The notes beneath the pieces were generated by a model, which made no database searches, had not been told where the DNA came from, and saw nothing but the letters and a program-made list of their open reading frames with translations. Shown one piece after another: positions 18,363 through 26,321 of a DNA stretch of 64,000 bases. The number at the start of each line of letters is the position of its first letter. Position 1 is the stretch's first letter. The translations under genes and the position numbers were made by a program. Where the stretch lies: NCBI GenBank assembly GCA_002337005.1, contig DDFD01000037.1, positions 1-64,000 of the forward strand, in the 5' to 3' direction. This stretch comes from Flavobacteriales bacterium UBA1937. GTDB lineage: Bacteria > Bacteroidota > Bacteroidia > Flavobacteriales > Weeksellaceae.

Positions 18363-18558
18363 CCGCTAATGGAAAAAGCTTGGCGCATTGCGGGCTTAAT
18401 TGGACGAAAAGTTCAATTAAGACTAAACGAAGCGAATGCTTTTTCCACGAAACTAAATTACAAAAAAATGTGGAGCGAAAAATCAGTGGCGGCTAAAATT
18501 ATGAAAATCTTCAACGCAAGGGAACTTCAACCCCACTTTTGCGAAACCGATGTTAGCA
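18363..18558 (-). repeat. attC-like site b (end of cassette 5)
   Basis: The left outer box is CCGCTAAT and the right outer box GTTAGCA, the partner of the start of cassette 5. The left inner arm is GCTTGGCGCATTGCGGG and the right is CCCCACTTTTGCGAAACC; they pair only in part. The interior (about 18388-18500) is nearly identical to that of site c and has its own small palindromes (AATTGGAC...GTTCAATT). Confidence 0.75.
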
Positions 18559-18565
18559 GAAGCTA

Positions 18566-19042
18566 CTATTTTTTTTCGCATTTCTTTAAATAGATTATAT
18601 CTTCTGCTCCTAAAGAAGTGGTTTCATATAAGTATTTAGTTGAAGGATCATTTAAATCTTTTGTACCTTTAAATTCATATTGTGAAAAATCTTCGTGGTA
18701 TTTTAGAGACTTATTTTTTCCGTCATATTGATACATTTCATAAGTTTTTATAGTCTTTTCTTGACAATTAATGTTTACACGGTATATATAAATGTCATAG
18801 TCAGTTATTAGAGGAAAATTTTTGGGGTTTGAATTATATTTTTCTTCTTCAATAGTTAATTTTCTAGGTTCTGATTTTATCCAATATTTTAGGTCTTGTG
18901 ATTTTGGAATTACCATTGAGTTTGCATTTATTAATTTCAAACTAATTTTTTTTTCTCCGTATGTATAAGATTCACCAAATTTTAATTCAATTTGTGAGTA
19001 GGTCATTATTGGGAAAACTAATAAATATATTAAGAACTTCAT
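18566..19042 (-). CDS. Small secreted protein of unknown function (cassette 5)
   Basis: 158 residues. A signal peptide ends at MTYSQ (~residue 17), then a mainly beta, lysine-rich domain (KFGESYTYGEKKISLKL, then DYDIYIYRVNINC) ending KKCEKK. Two cysteines in the mature chain are far apart. No family is recognised. It is the only cassette product with a clear export signal. The stop is 8 bases from the outer box of site b, and the leader is 32 bases. Confidence 0.6.
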   Translation of the reverse strand: MKFLIYLLVFPIMTYSQIELKFGESYTYGEKKISLKLINANSMVIPKSQDLKYWIKSEPRKLTIEEEKYNSNPKNFPLITDYDIYIYRVNINCQEKTIKTYEMYQYDGKNKSLKYHEDFSQYEFKGTKDLNDPSTKYLYETTSLGAEDIIYLKKCEKK

Positions 19043-19067
19043 TTTGTGCGTTTTATGTTTGTGGTTT

Positions 19068-19245
19068 TTGCTAACTGCGGGCTTAATTGGACGAAAAGTT
19101 CAATTCAGACTAAACGAAGCGAATGCTTTTTCCACGAAACTAAATTACAAAAAAAATGTGGAGCGAAAAAGCAGTAGTGACTAAATATTTCAAATCTTTC
19201 AACTTATTTCAACTCCCGCATTGCGCCAAACCTATGTTAGCCGTA
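19068..19245 (-). repeat. attC-like site c (end of cassette 4)
   Basis: The left outer box is TGCTAAC (partner of site b right box) and the right outer box GTTAGCCGTA. The right inner arm is CCCGCATTGCGCCAAACC. The left arm is short: GCTAAC runs straight into TGCGGGC, about 19 bases less than in site b. The interior is nearly identical to site b over ~110 bases. Confidence 0.75.
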
Positions 19246-19253
19246 GTATTTTC

Positions 19254-19952
19254 TCATTCTAATTTGCTTTTCTTAATTATATGAATTCCACCAATACTAT
19301 AAGCAATATTTATGGGAATTGGTTTTCCATCTAAATGAAAATTTCCATTTCCAAATGGTGTTATTCTTTCATCTATCAAAAACATATAATTTTCTTTGTC
19401 GGATAAAATTTCAAAATTGTTATTTGTTAATTCCACTTGTTCAATATATTCTATTAAGCCAAGTTCATATAGTTCTGGAATTGTAACTTTTTCGTTATTT
19501 AATTCGCAAACGTGTTTTTCTCCAAGTCCAGGCATTCCAAACCAAGGCATTGCTTGTCCAACTTGCAAAGAAATTTTTGACGTATCTCCTTGAAATAAAA
19601 AGTATTTTACTTTAAATGTCTCAAAATTTGGTGGTAGTGATTTTTTAGGAAATGGTTCTTCTGCTTTCCAAAAAAACATTACTTTATTTTGCCATTCTTG
19701 GTCATTTCTATCATCGCAAACTAAATTATCAGTCCAATAATGCATATAAAGTTGTCCATTTCGTAATAAAATTGTCGATTTCTCAATATTTTCCTTTTGT
19801 TCTTCGGTTAAATCTCTAATTATTTTGTAACCAATATTTTTACCTATTGAAATAAATTTTTCTCCTTTGTTTAGTTGAACTTTTTCATTAGCATTCAAGT
19901 TTTGAGTGTTTTTGGTTTGTATATTTCCAAAGAGTTTGTCAAAAAATCCCAT
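19254..19952 (-). CDS. TNT-domain-like protein (cassette 4)
   Basis: 232 residues, no signal peptide. The middle-to-C-terminal part resembles the second half of TNT (tuberculosis necrotizing toxin) NAD+ glycohydrolase domains: LPPNFETFKVKYFLF, then AMPWFGMPGLGEKH, then TIPELYELGLIEYIE, against family features LPPGS..Y..YEV, PWFGQPGGG.QY and ..DLL..GYL. The family glutamine positions are methionine and lysine here, so activity may be altered or lost. The N-terminus starts MGFFDKLFG, which could be a membrane-associating amphipathic helix. The similarity was judged by eye and is tentative. The stop is 9 bases from site c. Confidence 0.5.
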   Translation of the reverse strand: MGFFDKLFGNIQTKNTQNLNANEKVQLNKGEKFISIGKNIGYKIIRDLTEEQKENIEKSTILLRNGQLYMHYWTDNLVCDDRNDQEWQNKVMFFWKAEEPFPKKSLPPNFETFKVKYFLFQGDTSKISLQVGQAMPWFGMPGLGEKHVCELNNEKVTIPELYELGLIEYIEQVELTNNNFEILSDKENYMFLIDERITPFGNGNFHLDGKPIPINIAYSIGGIHIIKKSKLE

Positions 19953-20007
19953 ATTTTCTTTTAACTGGTTATGTTGTCTTTATTTCTGTTCGGTCGGTTC
20001 TGCAATA

Positions 20008-20145
20008 TTACGGCTAACGGGTTGCAGCTTGGCGAAGTGGCGGAAATCGAAGCGCAAATGTTCAGTTTTGCACAAAAGTTTAATCGAAGAACTGCCGTTG
20101 ATTTTAGCACTAAACCCGCCATTTTGCCAAACTGCTGTTATCGGC
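20008..20145 (-). repeat. attC-like site d (end of cassette 3)
   Basis: The left outer box is TACGGCTAAC and the right GTTATCGGC. The arms CAGCTTGGCGAAGTGGCGG and CCGCCATTTTGCCAAACTG pair well around a ~70-base interior. Length is 138 bases, almost the same as sites e and f. The right box also supplies the stop codon of the cassette 3 gene. Confidence 0.8.
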
Positions 20146-22363
20146 TGGCAGTAATTTGTTTTAGGTCTTCAATTTTATTTGCAATTCCTCTTTCTTGGAA
20201 TGGACTTGTCAAACTTAACATTACAACTTGTCTATTTTTCTTCCATTTTATTAAAAATATAAATGAAATTAATAGTAATACTTTTAATTCTTCATCATCG
20301 GACGTAATATATTCATCTTTAAGAATTTTATTTTCTGGCAAATTGATATCAATTACATTCGTATAAATCTTATATTCAGTATTAACTTCCTTTAGATTGA
20401 ACTTTTCAATTTCTTTGGCAAGTAGTTCTTTTGATTCAAATTTTGGTAAATCAATTTTGTTTAAAACAAAAAACGTATCTGTCAAATAGTTATTAGTAGA
20501 AGCTATTTCAATTATTTGTGATTTATATTTGCTATTATTAATTAACTCTCTTGTTTCGTAATTTATTCGAATACCAACTATAATAATGTTCTCAACATCA
20601 CCTATAATTTTTTCTAAGCCTTCTATTAATTGCTTTCTTTCAATTAGATATTTTTCTGTTCTAGCTATTAAAAAACTATTTGGAAGGAAATATTTAATTT
20701 TATTGTTAGCAATATGATGGGCGTAAACACTATCGAAATTTAAATGTGGGATATCATTTTCAGTAAATGATGATTTTGAGCTTAAAATCAATTCACCATT
20801 TATTGATGAAATCATTTTCTCATCAATATTCTCAAAGTTTTCTTCATTTTGAATGATTTTATATTCATCAAAAGCTTTGGAAATTATATCCGCTGAAACG
20901 TTCGCAAATTGACTTACTTTTTCTGTTGAAATTGGTGCATTTAATTTAGTTAAATCAATTTTCTCCTTGATTCTATTAGATAGTTCTTCAAATATATCTA
21001 ATACTTCGTCTTTTTTAATTTTGTAATTTAAGACTTCAAGTAATTTTCCATTATCTAAGATAGTAGTTATACAATTCTTAAAATAAGGCAATCTGTCATT
21101 GTATGAATATAACTCTTGTAATTCATCAGTAAGGTTATGAAATATTTTAAAGTTTTGATAAATATATATAGTATTTTGAGTGAACTGTCTAACAAATAGA
21201 ATAGAAATATATAAACATATGTTATGTGAAATATTTCTACTTGTTCCAAGATTGTCTAATTCCGGAAAATAAAATTTATAATCAATAGGTTCGTCTAAAG
21301 TTTTGAATTCATTGCTGAAATGGTTAAACCAATAGAATATCTCATCCATTGTTTGAGGAAGTAATGGATAGCTTGGTGGTTGAGTTTGTGAAAATGATAA
21401 TATATATTTGATGCTTTGATAATTAGATTTGTAATATAGTAATCCACCCAAAGCATAGTTTAATTCCAAAAACATATTTCTTTCTTTTTCAACCTTATTA
21501 ATTTCATCGATATTTTTAATACCCTTTTCGTCATACTCTGGCATTACATTTTGTAAACTATAATTAAAGTACTGAGAAGATGAAGACCAATAATTACTTA
21601 TTAATTTATTGTATGAGCTAGACAAAACTAAATTTCTCCAAAGCCATTTATATGTATTTGGTTGAATTTTAGAAAACTGAAAACTTTCACCAATTAACCA
21701 ATTACCTGAAGAAGCTCTATGTTCTAAAGCTTTTAATTTAGTATTAGAATTATTGATACCTGTTTGAATAATTTCATATGTAATATTATACAAATCAAAA
21801 GGATATTCTAATTCCTTGTTTCTGTATTCTTGAAATTGTTTAAAATAAAAATCTAAAAGTGATTCTTGAAGATGAATGTCTTGTTTCTCAATTGCATATA
21901 ATGAAAATTCATTAATAGTTTTCAATAAATAAGTTTTAGATTGGTCATCATTTTCGGTAGTATTATGCTTTATGATAAGATATTTTAACAATTCTGAAGC
22001 TTTTCCTTGGTAGAGCATAATTTTATTTACCCATAAGAAAAATGTGAATGTCAGAAATACAGTGAAAATAAATACTAAAATATCAGCGGAATTTTCGATT
22101 AAACTATTGTTTTCAAAACATTTGATAGGAGCAAATGAAAATATTTGAAACACAAAGCTTATTAATGTAAATATCAGAATAATTTGTAGAATCGAAATTC
22201 TTCCTATAATTTTTTTATCGGGATATTCAGATTCAAATACATTTGGTAAATATTCAGAATTGTACTTTTGACCAATATTAGATATTTTATCTATTAGTAT
22301 GGGATATGCGATACCTAATATTGCAATGTCAATTGCTACACAAATTTCAATTATATATTTCAT
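20138..22363 (-). CDS. Large membrane-anchored protein of unknown function (cassette 3)
   Basis: 741 residues. Three hydrophobic helices lie in the first ~115 residues (about 5-25, 56-80, 93-113), then a ~600-residue cytoplasmic-looking, helix-rich region, with a Rossmann-like hydrophobic segment near 590 (ENIIIVGIRINYE) and a final short hydrophobic stretch near 690 (LKVLLLISFIFLIKW). No family is recognised. Its TAA stop is made by the outer box of attC-like site d (CCGATAAC), so the insertion boundary defines the protein end. The leader is 36 bases. Given its cassette neighbours a defence role is possible but unsupported by motifs. Confidence 0.6.
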   Translation of the reverse strand: MKYIIEICVAIDIAILGIAYPILIDKISNIGQKYNSEYLPNVFESEYPDKKIIGRISILQIILIFTLISFVFQIFSFAPIKCFENNSLIENSADILVFIFTVFLTFTFFLWVNKIMLYQGKASELLKYLIIKHNTTENDDQSKTYLLKTINEFSLYAIEKQDIHLQESLLDFYFKQFQEYRNKELEYPFDLYNITYEIIQTGINNSNTKLKALEHRASSGNWLIGESFQFSKIQPNTYKWLWRNLVLSSSYNKLISNYWSSSSQYFNYSLQNVMPEYDEKGIKNIDEINKVEKERNMFLELNYALGGLLYYKSNYQSIKYILSFSQTQPPSYPLLPQTMDEIFYWFNHFSNEFKTLDEPIDYKFYFPELDNLGTSRNISHNICLYISILFVRQFTQNTIYIYQNFKIFHNLTDELQELYSYNDRLPYFKNCITTILDNGKLLEVLNYKIKKDEVLDIFEELSNRIKEKIDLTKLNAPISTEKVSQFANVSADIISKAFDEYKIIQNEENFENIDEKMISSINGELILSSKSSFTENDIPHLNFDSVYAHHIANNKIKYFLPNSFLIARTEKYLIERKQLIEGLEKIIGDVENIIIVGIRINYETRELINNSKYKSQIIEIASTNNYLTDTFFVLNKIDLPKFESKELLAKEIEKFNLKEVNTEYKIYTNVIDINLPENKILKDEYITSDDEELKVLLLISFIFLIKWKKNRQVVMLSLTSPFQERGIANKIEDLKQITASR

Positions 22364-22390
22364 TGATTAAGCGGTGTGTTTGGTTCTGCT

Positions 22391-22528
22391 TGCCGATAAC
22401 GGTTCGGGGCTTTGCGTTCGGGCGGGCTTACAAAGCCGAAACTTTCTGCAAGATACTGATTTTATTTATATTACTAAACTTCGATTTTGCACTTCAGCCC
22501 GCCTGACGCAAAACCCGTGTTGTAGGCA
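22391..22528 (-). repeat. attC-like site e (end of cassette 2)
   Basis: The left outer box is GCCGATAAC (partner of site d right box) and the right GTTGTAGGCA. The arms GGGGCTTTGCGTTCGGGCGG and CCGCCTGACGCAAAACCC pair well. The outer boxes do not pair with each other, as expected once two different cassettes are joined. Confidence 0.85.
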
Positions 22529-22538
22529 GTGCATTTCG

Positions 22539-24113
22539 TCATACGGTTAGTTTTAATCTTATTTCGTCCATTTGTTGGTTTGTATAAATTAAAAGTGATT
22601 GTATTCCGATTTTAAATGCAATTTCATTTGAAGCTTTAAATAATCTCAACGCTTCTTTTAAATTTCCTTTCAATTTATAAACTCTCCCCATATCAGATAA
22701 AGTTTGTGCTTCTCCTGATTTGTTTCCTTGCTTGTCAATGTCAAGCGTAAGTGAGTAGTAATAAATTGCGTTTTCATACTCACCTTCTTTTTCATATAGC
22801 AGTCCTAAATTAGAAAGTGCGTCAGATTCACAAATCTTTTTTTCTCTGAACTCTTGCTTTCTGGAAATTAGTAATGACTTTTTTAAATTGATTAGAACTT
22901 TTATTTTGTTGGGTATATAAATATAAGAATAACCTAAGTTTGTAAATGTGGCGGCTCTACCATAATAAAAATTCTCTACTTCGCTAAATAGATCGCTTGC
23001 TTTTTCAAAACTTTTTATTGCCTTATCGTATTCTTTGAGGTCGTGATAAATTAGACCCATATTTGAGTACGAAGCTCCTTCTCCTCTTTTATTACTGTCT
23101 TCATTTGCTTCTAAAGCCTTTTGGTGATATTTCAAAGCAAGAGTAAAATTTGTTATTCTGTAAAACAATTGTCCGATTATGGTGAACTTTAAATAATGAG
23201 AATGAAATGCTTTAATCCACTTTTCAACGTGCATTTTCCACTTGTCATTGAAATCTGTTGTGCTTACATAATCGCTGTCTATGTTATTCCAAAACCATTC
23301 AACAAAACAGTCTGTGTTTACTTTAATTCTTTTTCCTTTATAATTTTTGAATGGATTTAGTTCCTTCTTTAAACCTATATCCTCAATAATCACACTGTCT
23401 TTATTTACAAGAACTTTATTATGCTCAATCAAATAAATACTTACTTGCGGATTGAAAACCTTTTCAATTTTTGGAACTATGTCAAAAATGTCTGAACAAC
23501 TGTAGCCCAATATTAAAATTCGTTTTTTGGAATTTTGTGTTGCAAAAATCCTTTCTAATACTTTGTCTCTTTCTTTATTAAGACTTTTTTTTGTAATTGT
23601 TGATAGTGTTGTGCGAATTGATTCAATGTTGTCAATGCTACCGTGAACTTTAATAAGTTTACAACTTTTGGAAGTTGCATCAATTGTAGTAAATGATTCT
23701 TCGGTTCTAAAAACAAGTAAATCCTTTTTATTTTTTTCAAAAGCTCTTTCAATTAGCAAATCAAAATTGGTAGTATAAACTTCGTCTAAGAGTTTTTGAT
23801 GATGGCATTTTGAAATCAGTAAATGATTAGTAGAAGGCTCTCCGTCTTTAAAAATATCAAGGACTTGATGTTCATTACTGTTTTCTAAAAATGTTTCAAA
23901 GAACATTTCAAATGGCATTGCTAAAGTCCAGTCAGAATGAATTAATTTGTCTTTGTCTTCTAAGTCAATTTCAAGGTGATTGAGAATTTCGTCAAGTATT
24001 GGAATAGCAGCAGGCAATCCAGAATTAATAGATATTCCTGCACCACAAAAAATTATGAGATTTCCATCTTTTTTTGATAATTCACTTATGGTATCGTCAA
24101 TTGGAAAGTGCAT
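22539..24113 (-). CDS. SIR2-TPR protein, probable anti-phage NADase (cassette 2)
   Basis: 524 residues from the ATG at 24113; an ATG 27 bases earlier lies only 9 bases from the cassette edge, whereas 24113 gives a 36-base leader like the other cassettes. The N-terminal SIR2-like domain has FCGAGIS (~23-29), VYTTNFD (~112-118), KVHGS (~155-159) and ILILGYSCSD (~200-209), the NAD-binding pattern of the sirtuin fold. From ~320 to the end run tetratricopeptide repeats (YSNMGLIYHDLKEYDKAIK; LSNLGLLYEKEGEYENAIYYY; LSDMGRVYKLKGNLKEALR). SIR2 proteins with sensor repeats deplete NAD+ on phage infection in several defence systems. The same role is inferred here. Confidence 0.82.
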   Translation of the reverse strand: MHFPIDDTISELSKKDGNLIIFCGAGISINSGLPAAIPILDEILNHLEIDLEDKDKLIHSDWTLAMPFEMFFETFLENSNEHQVLDIFKDGEPSTNHLLISKCHHQKLLDEVYTTNFDLLIERAFEKNKKDLLVFRTEESFTTIDATSKSCKLIKVHGSIDNIESIRTTLSTITKKSLNKERDKVLERIFATQNSKKRILILGYSCSDIFDIVPKIEKVFNPQVSIYLIEHNKVLVNKDSVIIEDIGLKKELNPFKNYKGKRIKVNTDCFVEWFWNNIDSDYVSTTDFNDKWKMHVEKWIKAFHSHYLKFTIIGQLFYRITNFTLALKYHQKALEANEDSNKRGEGASYSNMGLIYHDLKEYDKAIKSFEKASDLFSEVENFYYGRAATFTNLGYSYIYIPNKIKVLINLKKSLLISRKQEFREKKICESDALSNLGLLYEKEGEYENAIYYYSLTLDIDKQGNKSGEAQTLSDMGRVYKLKGNLKEALRLFKASNEIAFKIGIQSLLIYTNQQMDEIRLKLTV

Positions 24114-24140
24114 TGTAAAATTAGGGTGTCGCTTTTGCAT

Positions 24141-24277
24141 TGCCTACAACGTTTGGCGGCTTGGCGAAGGTGGGGATTAAATGGCACAATGTTTCAATTT
24201 AGCACAAATGTACATAAAATGCACAAATGTTCAAACTGGCACGGAAGCCCCACTTTCGCCAAACCCTTGTTAGCGGC
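24141..24277 (-). repeat. attC-like site f (end of cassette 1)
   Basis: The left outer box is TGCCTACAAC (partner of site e right box) and the right GTTAGCGGC. The arms GGCTTGGCGAAGGTGGGG and CCCCACTTTCGCCAAACC pair almost perfectly. The left arm is a few bases longer than the right, the kind of asymmetry that sets the recombined strand in attC sites. The interior repeats CACAAATGT twice. Confidence 0.85.
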
Positions 24278-24282
24278 TGTAT

Positions 24283-26178
24283 TTATAGTCTGTCTATTGA
24301 ATTTTTTATCATTGTATTCAGTTCGTTTAATGCGTGTTTTCTGATTATTTTTTTTCTATTCTGTTTTGCATTAATCTCTTTTGAAATTTTTGTATGCAAT
24401 TTTAAAAGTATTTCTTTTTCTTGTCGTTGATGGTATTCTATTGTTACGTTTGAGTATGTTTTTTCTGGAAAGTATCTATACTCAAAGAAAAACTTTAATC
24501 TAAAAAGACTTTCGTTGTTAAGATTAAGAATTGTTTCAGCAAACTTTTTAGGATTCAATTTTGCCAACATAGGTGTTTGTTCAATGGTGTTTCCTAAATC
24601 TTCATTGTATTCTCGTGTTTTCTGATAAAGTTCATCAACGTTGCCATTCGTTATGTTGTAGAAAATGTCTTCAACAGCAACGGATGATTTATCGTGCTTA
24701 ATTTTTTCTAAAATATCTCGTGTAAATTTTACAAGAGATTTAAATTCTTCGGTTTTATCCGAAGCATATGCTTTCCGCCAAGAACCCCAAGTAAGCATTG
24801 AAAAGCCTCTTTCGTCTTTAAACTCTGCAAGGTTTGTTTTCTTTATTAGATGTTTTGCTCTGTTGATTATTTGCAATTTACTTTTACCATTGTATAATTT
24901 TGCGTCTATAAGAGAAAACAAAATACCCGAAATGTGTAATATCTCAGTTATGTGAAAAACTTCTGTTGTGAAAAAACTTGTGCTAACGTTATCTAGCAAA
25001 TTTGAAAAATCGTCATCGTCTAATAGCCGCCAAGACCAAAGTCTTTCCCAGTCTTTTTCTACTGTTCCTTTTGCATAAATTGTAGAGTTATTAATTTCTG
25101 AAACTATATCTGTATAGTCTCCGTTTTTTATGAAATCAATTAATTTGAAAGGCGTAAATAATTTTGTTGAATGTTGAAGTGTAAAAGTTGAAACAACTTC
25201 TTCATATTGCGTATATTTTCTTTCACTTTTATCATCAGATAAGAACTGCATTTGTTGAAATGTAGATATGTCTTCATTCCCTGTTTTAAATTCAAGAAAA
25301 TAAATTAAGAAATAGCTCAAATAATTTTTTATTAACTCCGTATACTTTTCCTTGTCTTCTGATAGTTTTTTGTCTGTAAAATTGAATAACCTTTCAAAAT
25401 CGTAAATAGCTCTTTGTAAAACTCTGAGATTTTCTTTTTTAGAAATGTCAAATGTTTTAATGATTAAGTCCTTTGATCCAATTAAATAGGGTTTCATTTC
25501 ACTTGTAACAGAATCTAAAAAGAAATCAATAGCTTGTTCAGTGTCTGGTTTAATTTCAAATGTTTGTCCGATTATTTTCTCTTTAAAAACGGGATATTTG
25601 TATTTACTGTCTTTTGTGTGTTCTTCGTCTATTTTATCTTCATCAGAAATCAAAATCACTTTGCATTGTGAATGTTCTACAAAGTCATTAATGAAGCCAT
25701 AGAGTTCGTCAAGTGGGATTTTACAACGCTCAACATCGTCAAATATTAGAATGCGATTTCCTTTGATTTTGTCATTTGAGGATTTGAAAATGGAAATCGG
25801 GTCAAAATTTATATTGACACTGCCGTCAGCTTTATTGTCGTTGTCATAGTCAAAATCAATTTTTAATGTTGATTTGATGAAACCTTTGAAAATGTCAGTT
25901 GCGAATTTCGCACCTTTGGAATATAAAAATGGTGATATTTTGGCTTTTAGAGCTTCTATTATTTCACTTTTCTTAGCAACACCATTAAGTGAAACATAAA
26001 TAGGTTTTAAATTTACGTCTCCTTCTTCAATTACTTGTGCGTTTTCCCATTCTTCAATTATTCCTCTAATGAAATATGTTTTTCCAGCACCCCATTTCCC
26101 TTTTAACATTACAGCAAAGTTTGGGTTTTGAGAAGCTACAAAATAGTTGAGGTATTCCTTTGTCGTCTGATTTGTCAT
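24283..26178 (-). CDS. KAP-type P-loop NTPase (cassette 1)
   Basis: 631 residues. The N-terminus has Walker A GKWGAGKT (27-34), and Walker B follows as RILIFDDVER (~142-150), with an ISDED sensor-like motif (~177). This order and the arginine after DDVE fit the KAP/STAND-related P-loop families. The C-terminal ~350 residues are helical without a known domain. There are no obvious membrane helices. KAP NTPases occur in anti-phage systems, but the effector here is not visible. It is the first cassette, directly behind the array promoter, with a 35-base leader and a stop 6 bases from site f. Confidence 0.78.
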   Translation of the reverse strand: MTNQTTKEYLNYFVASQNPNFAVMLKGKWGAGKTYFIRGIIEEWENAQVIEEGDVNLKPIYVSLNGVAKKSEIIEALKAKISPFLYSKGAKFATDIFKGFIKSTLKIDFDYDNDNKADGSVNINFDPISIFKSSNDKIKGNRILIFDDVERCKIPLDELYGFINDFVEHSQCKVILISDEDKIDEEHTKDSKYKYPVFKEKIIGQTFEIKPDTEQAIDFFLDSVTSEMKPYLIGSKDLIIKTFDISKKENLRVLQRAIYDFERLFNFTDKKLSEDKEKYTELIKNYLSYFLIYFLEFKTGNEDISTFQQMQFLSDDKSERKYTQYEEVVSTFTLQHSTKLFTPFKLIDFIKNGDYTDIVSEINNSTIYAKGTVEKDWERLWSWRLLDDDDFSNLLDNVSTSFFTTEVFHITEILHISGILFSLIDAKLYNGKSKLQIINRAKHLIKKTNLAEFKDERGFSMLTWGSWRKAYASDKTEEFKSLVKFTRDILEKIKHDKSSVAVEDIFYNITNGNVDELYQKTREYNEDLGNTIEQTPMLAKLNPKKFAETILNLNNESLFRLKFFFEYRYFPEKTYSNVTIEYHQRQEKEILLKLHTKISKEINAKQNRKKIIRKHALNELNTMIKNSIDRL

Positions 26179-26210
26179 TTAATTTAAGGTGTGTCGTTTA
26201 ATATTGCCGC

Positions 26211-26247
26211 TAACACACAAATATACGAAACTTTTTTAGTCCTACAA
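26211..26247 (-). promoter_or_regulatory. attI-like edge with cassette promoter (Pc)
   Basis: On the minus strand a TTG (26247-26245) is followed after 19 bases by TATATTTG (26225-26218), a full match to the Bacteroidota promoter consensus. The predicted start falls at the edge of cassette 1, just before or at the GTTAGCGGC box (junction between 26213 and 26214). It would drive the array, as Pc does in integrons. Confidence 0.7.
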
Positions 26248-26259
26248 ATTTATTGCGTG

Positions 26260-26293
26260 TTGAATATCAGTTATTTAAAAAAATGTATATTTG
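26260..26293 (+). promoter_or_regulatory. Promoter of the array recombinase
   Basis: TTG at 26260-26262 and TATATTTG at 26286-26293 with a 23-base spacer, 28 bases before the chosen ATG. It is divergent from the array promoter; only about 12 bases separate the two -33 boxes, so the two could be co-regulated. Confidence 0.6.
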
Positions 26294-26321
26294 CGTATTC
26301 CGTATATCAAAATGTAATGAT

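Larger units (their letters stand above)
17251..26213 (-). mobile_element. Integron-like gene-cassette array (six cassettes)
   Basis: Six one-gene cassettes all read leftward. By the G^TT rule their boundaries are 24150-26213, 22400-24149, 20018-22399, 19075-20017, 18370-19074 and 17251-18369. Every stop codon lies within about 14 bases of the outer box of an attC-like hairpin (one stop is inside it), and most leaders are 28-36 bases (65 in cassette 4). In each cassette the first bases are complementary to the outer box at its own far end (GTTAGCGGC/GCCGCTAAC, GTTGTAGGCA/TGCCTACAAC, GTTATCGGC/GCCGATAAC, GTTAGCCGTA/TACGGCTAAC, GTTAGCA/TGCTAAC). The oldest, leftmost cassette matches less well. 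A divergent tyrosine recombinase adjoins the right end. Confidence 0.85.

Noticed and set aside
18345..18593. 82-residue plus-strand ORF, and similar ORFs at 19906-20366, 22306-22506 and 24108-24430
   Set aside because: They run through attC-like sites or antisense to cassette genes; their composition follows the repeats and no protein family is seen.
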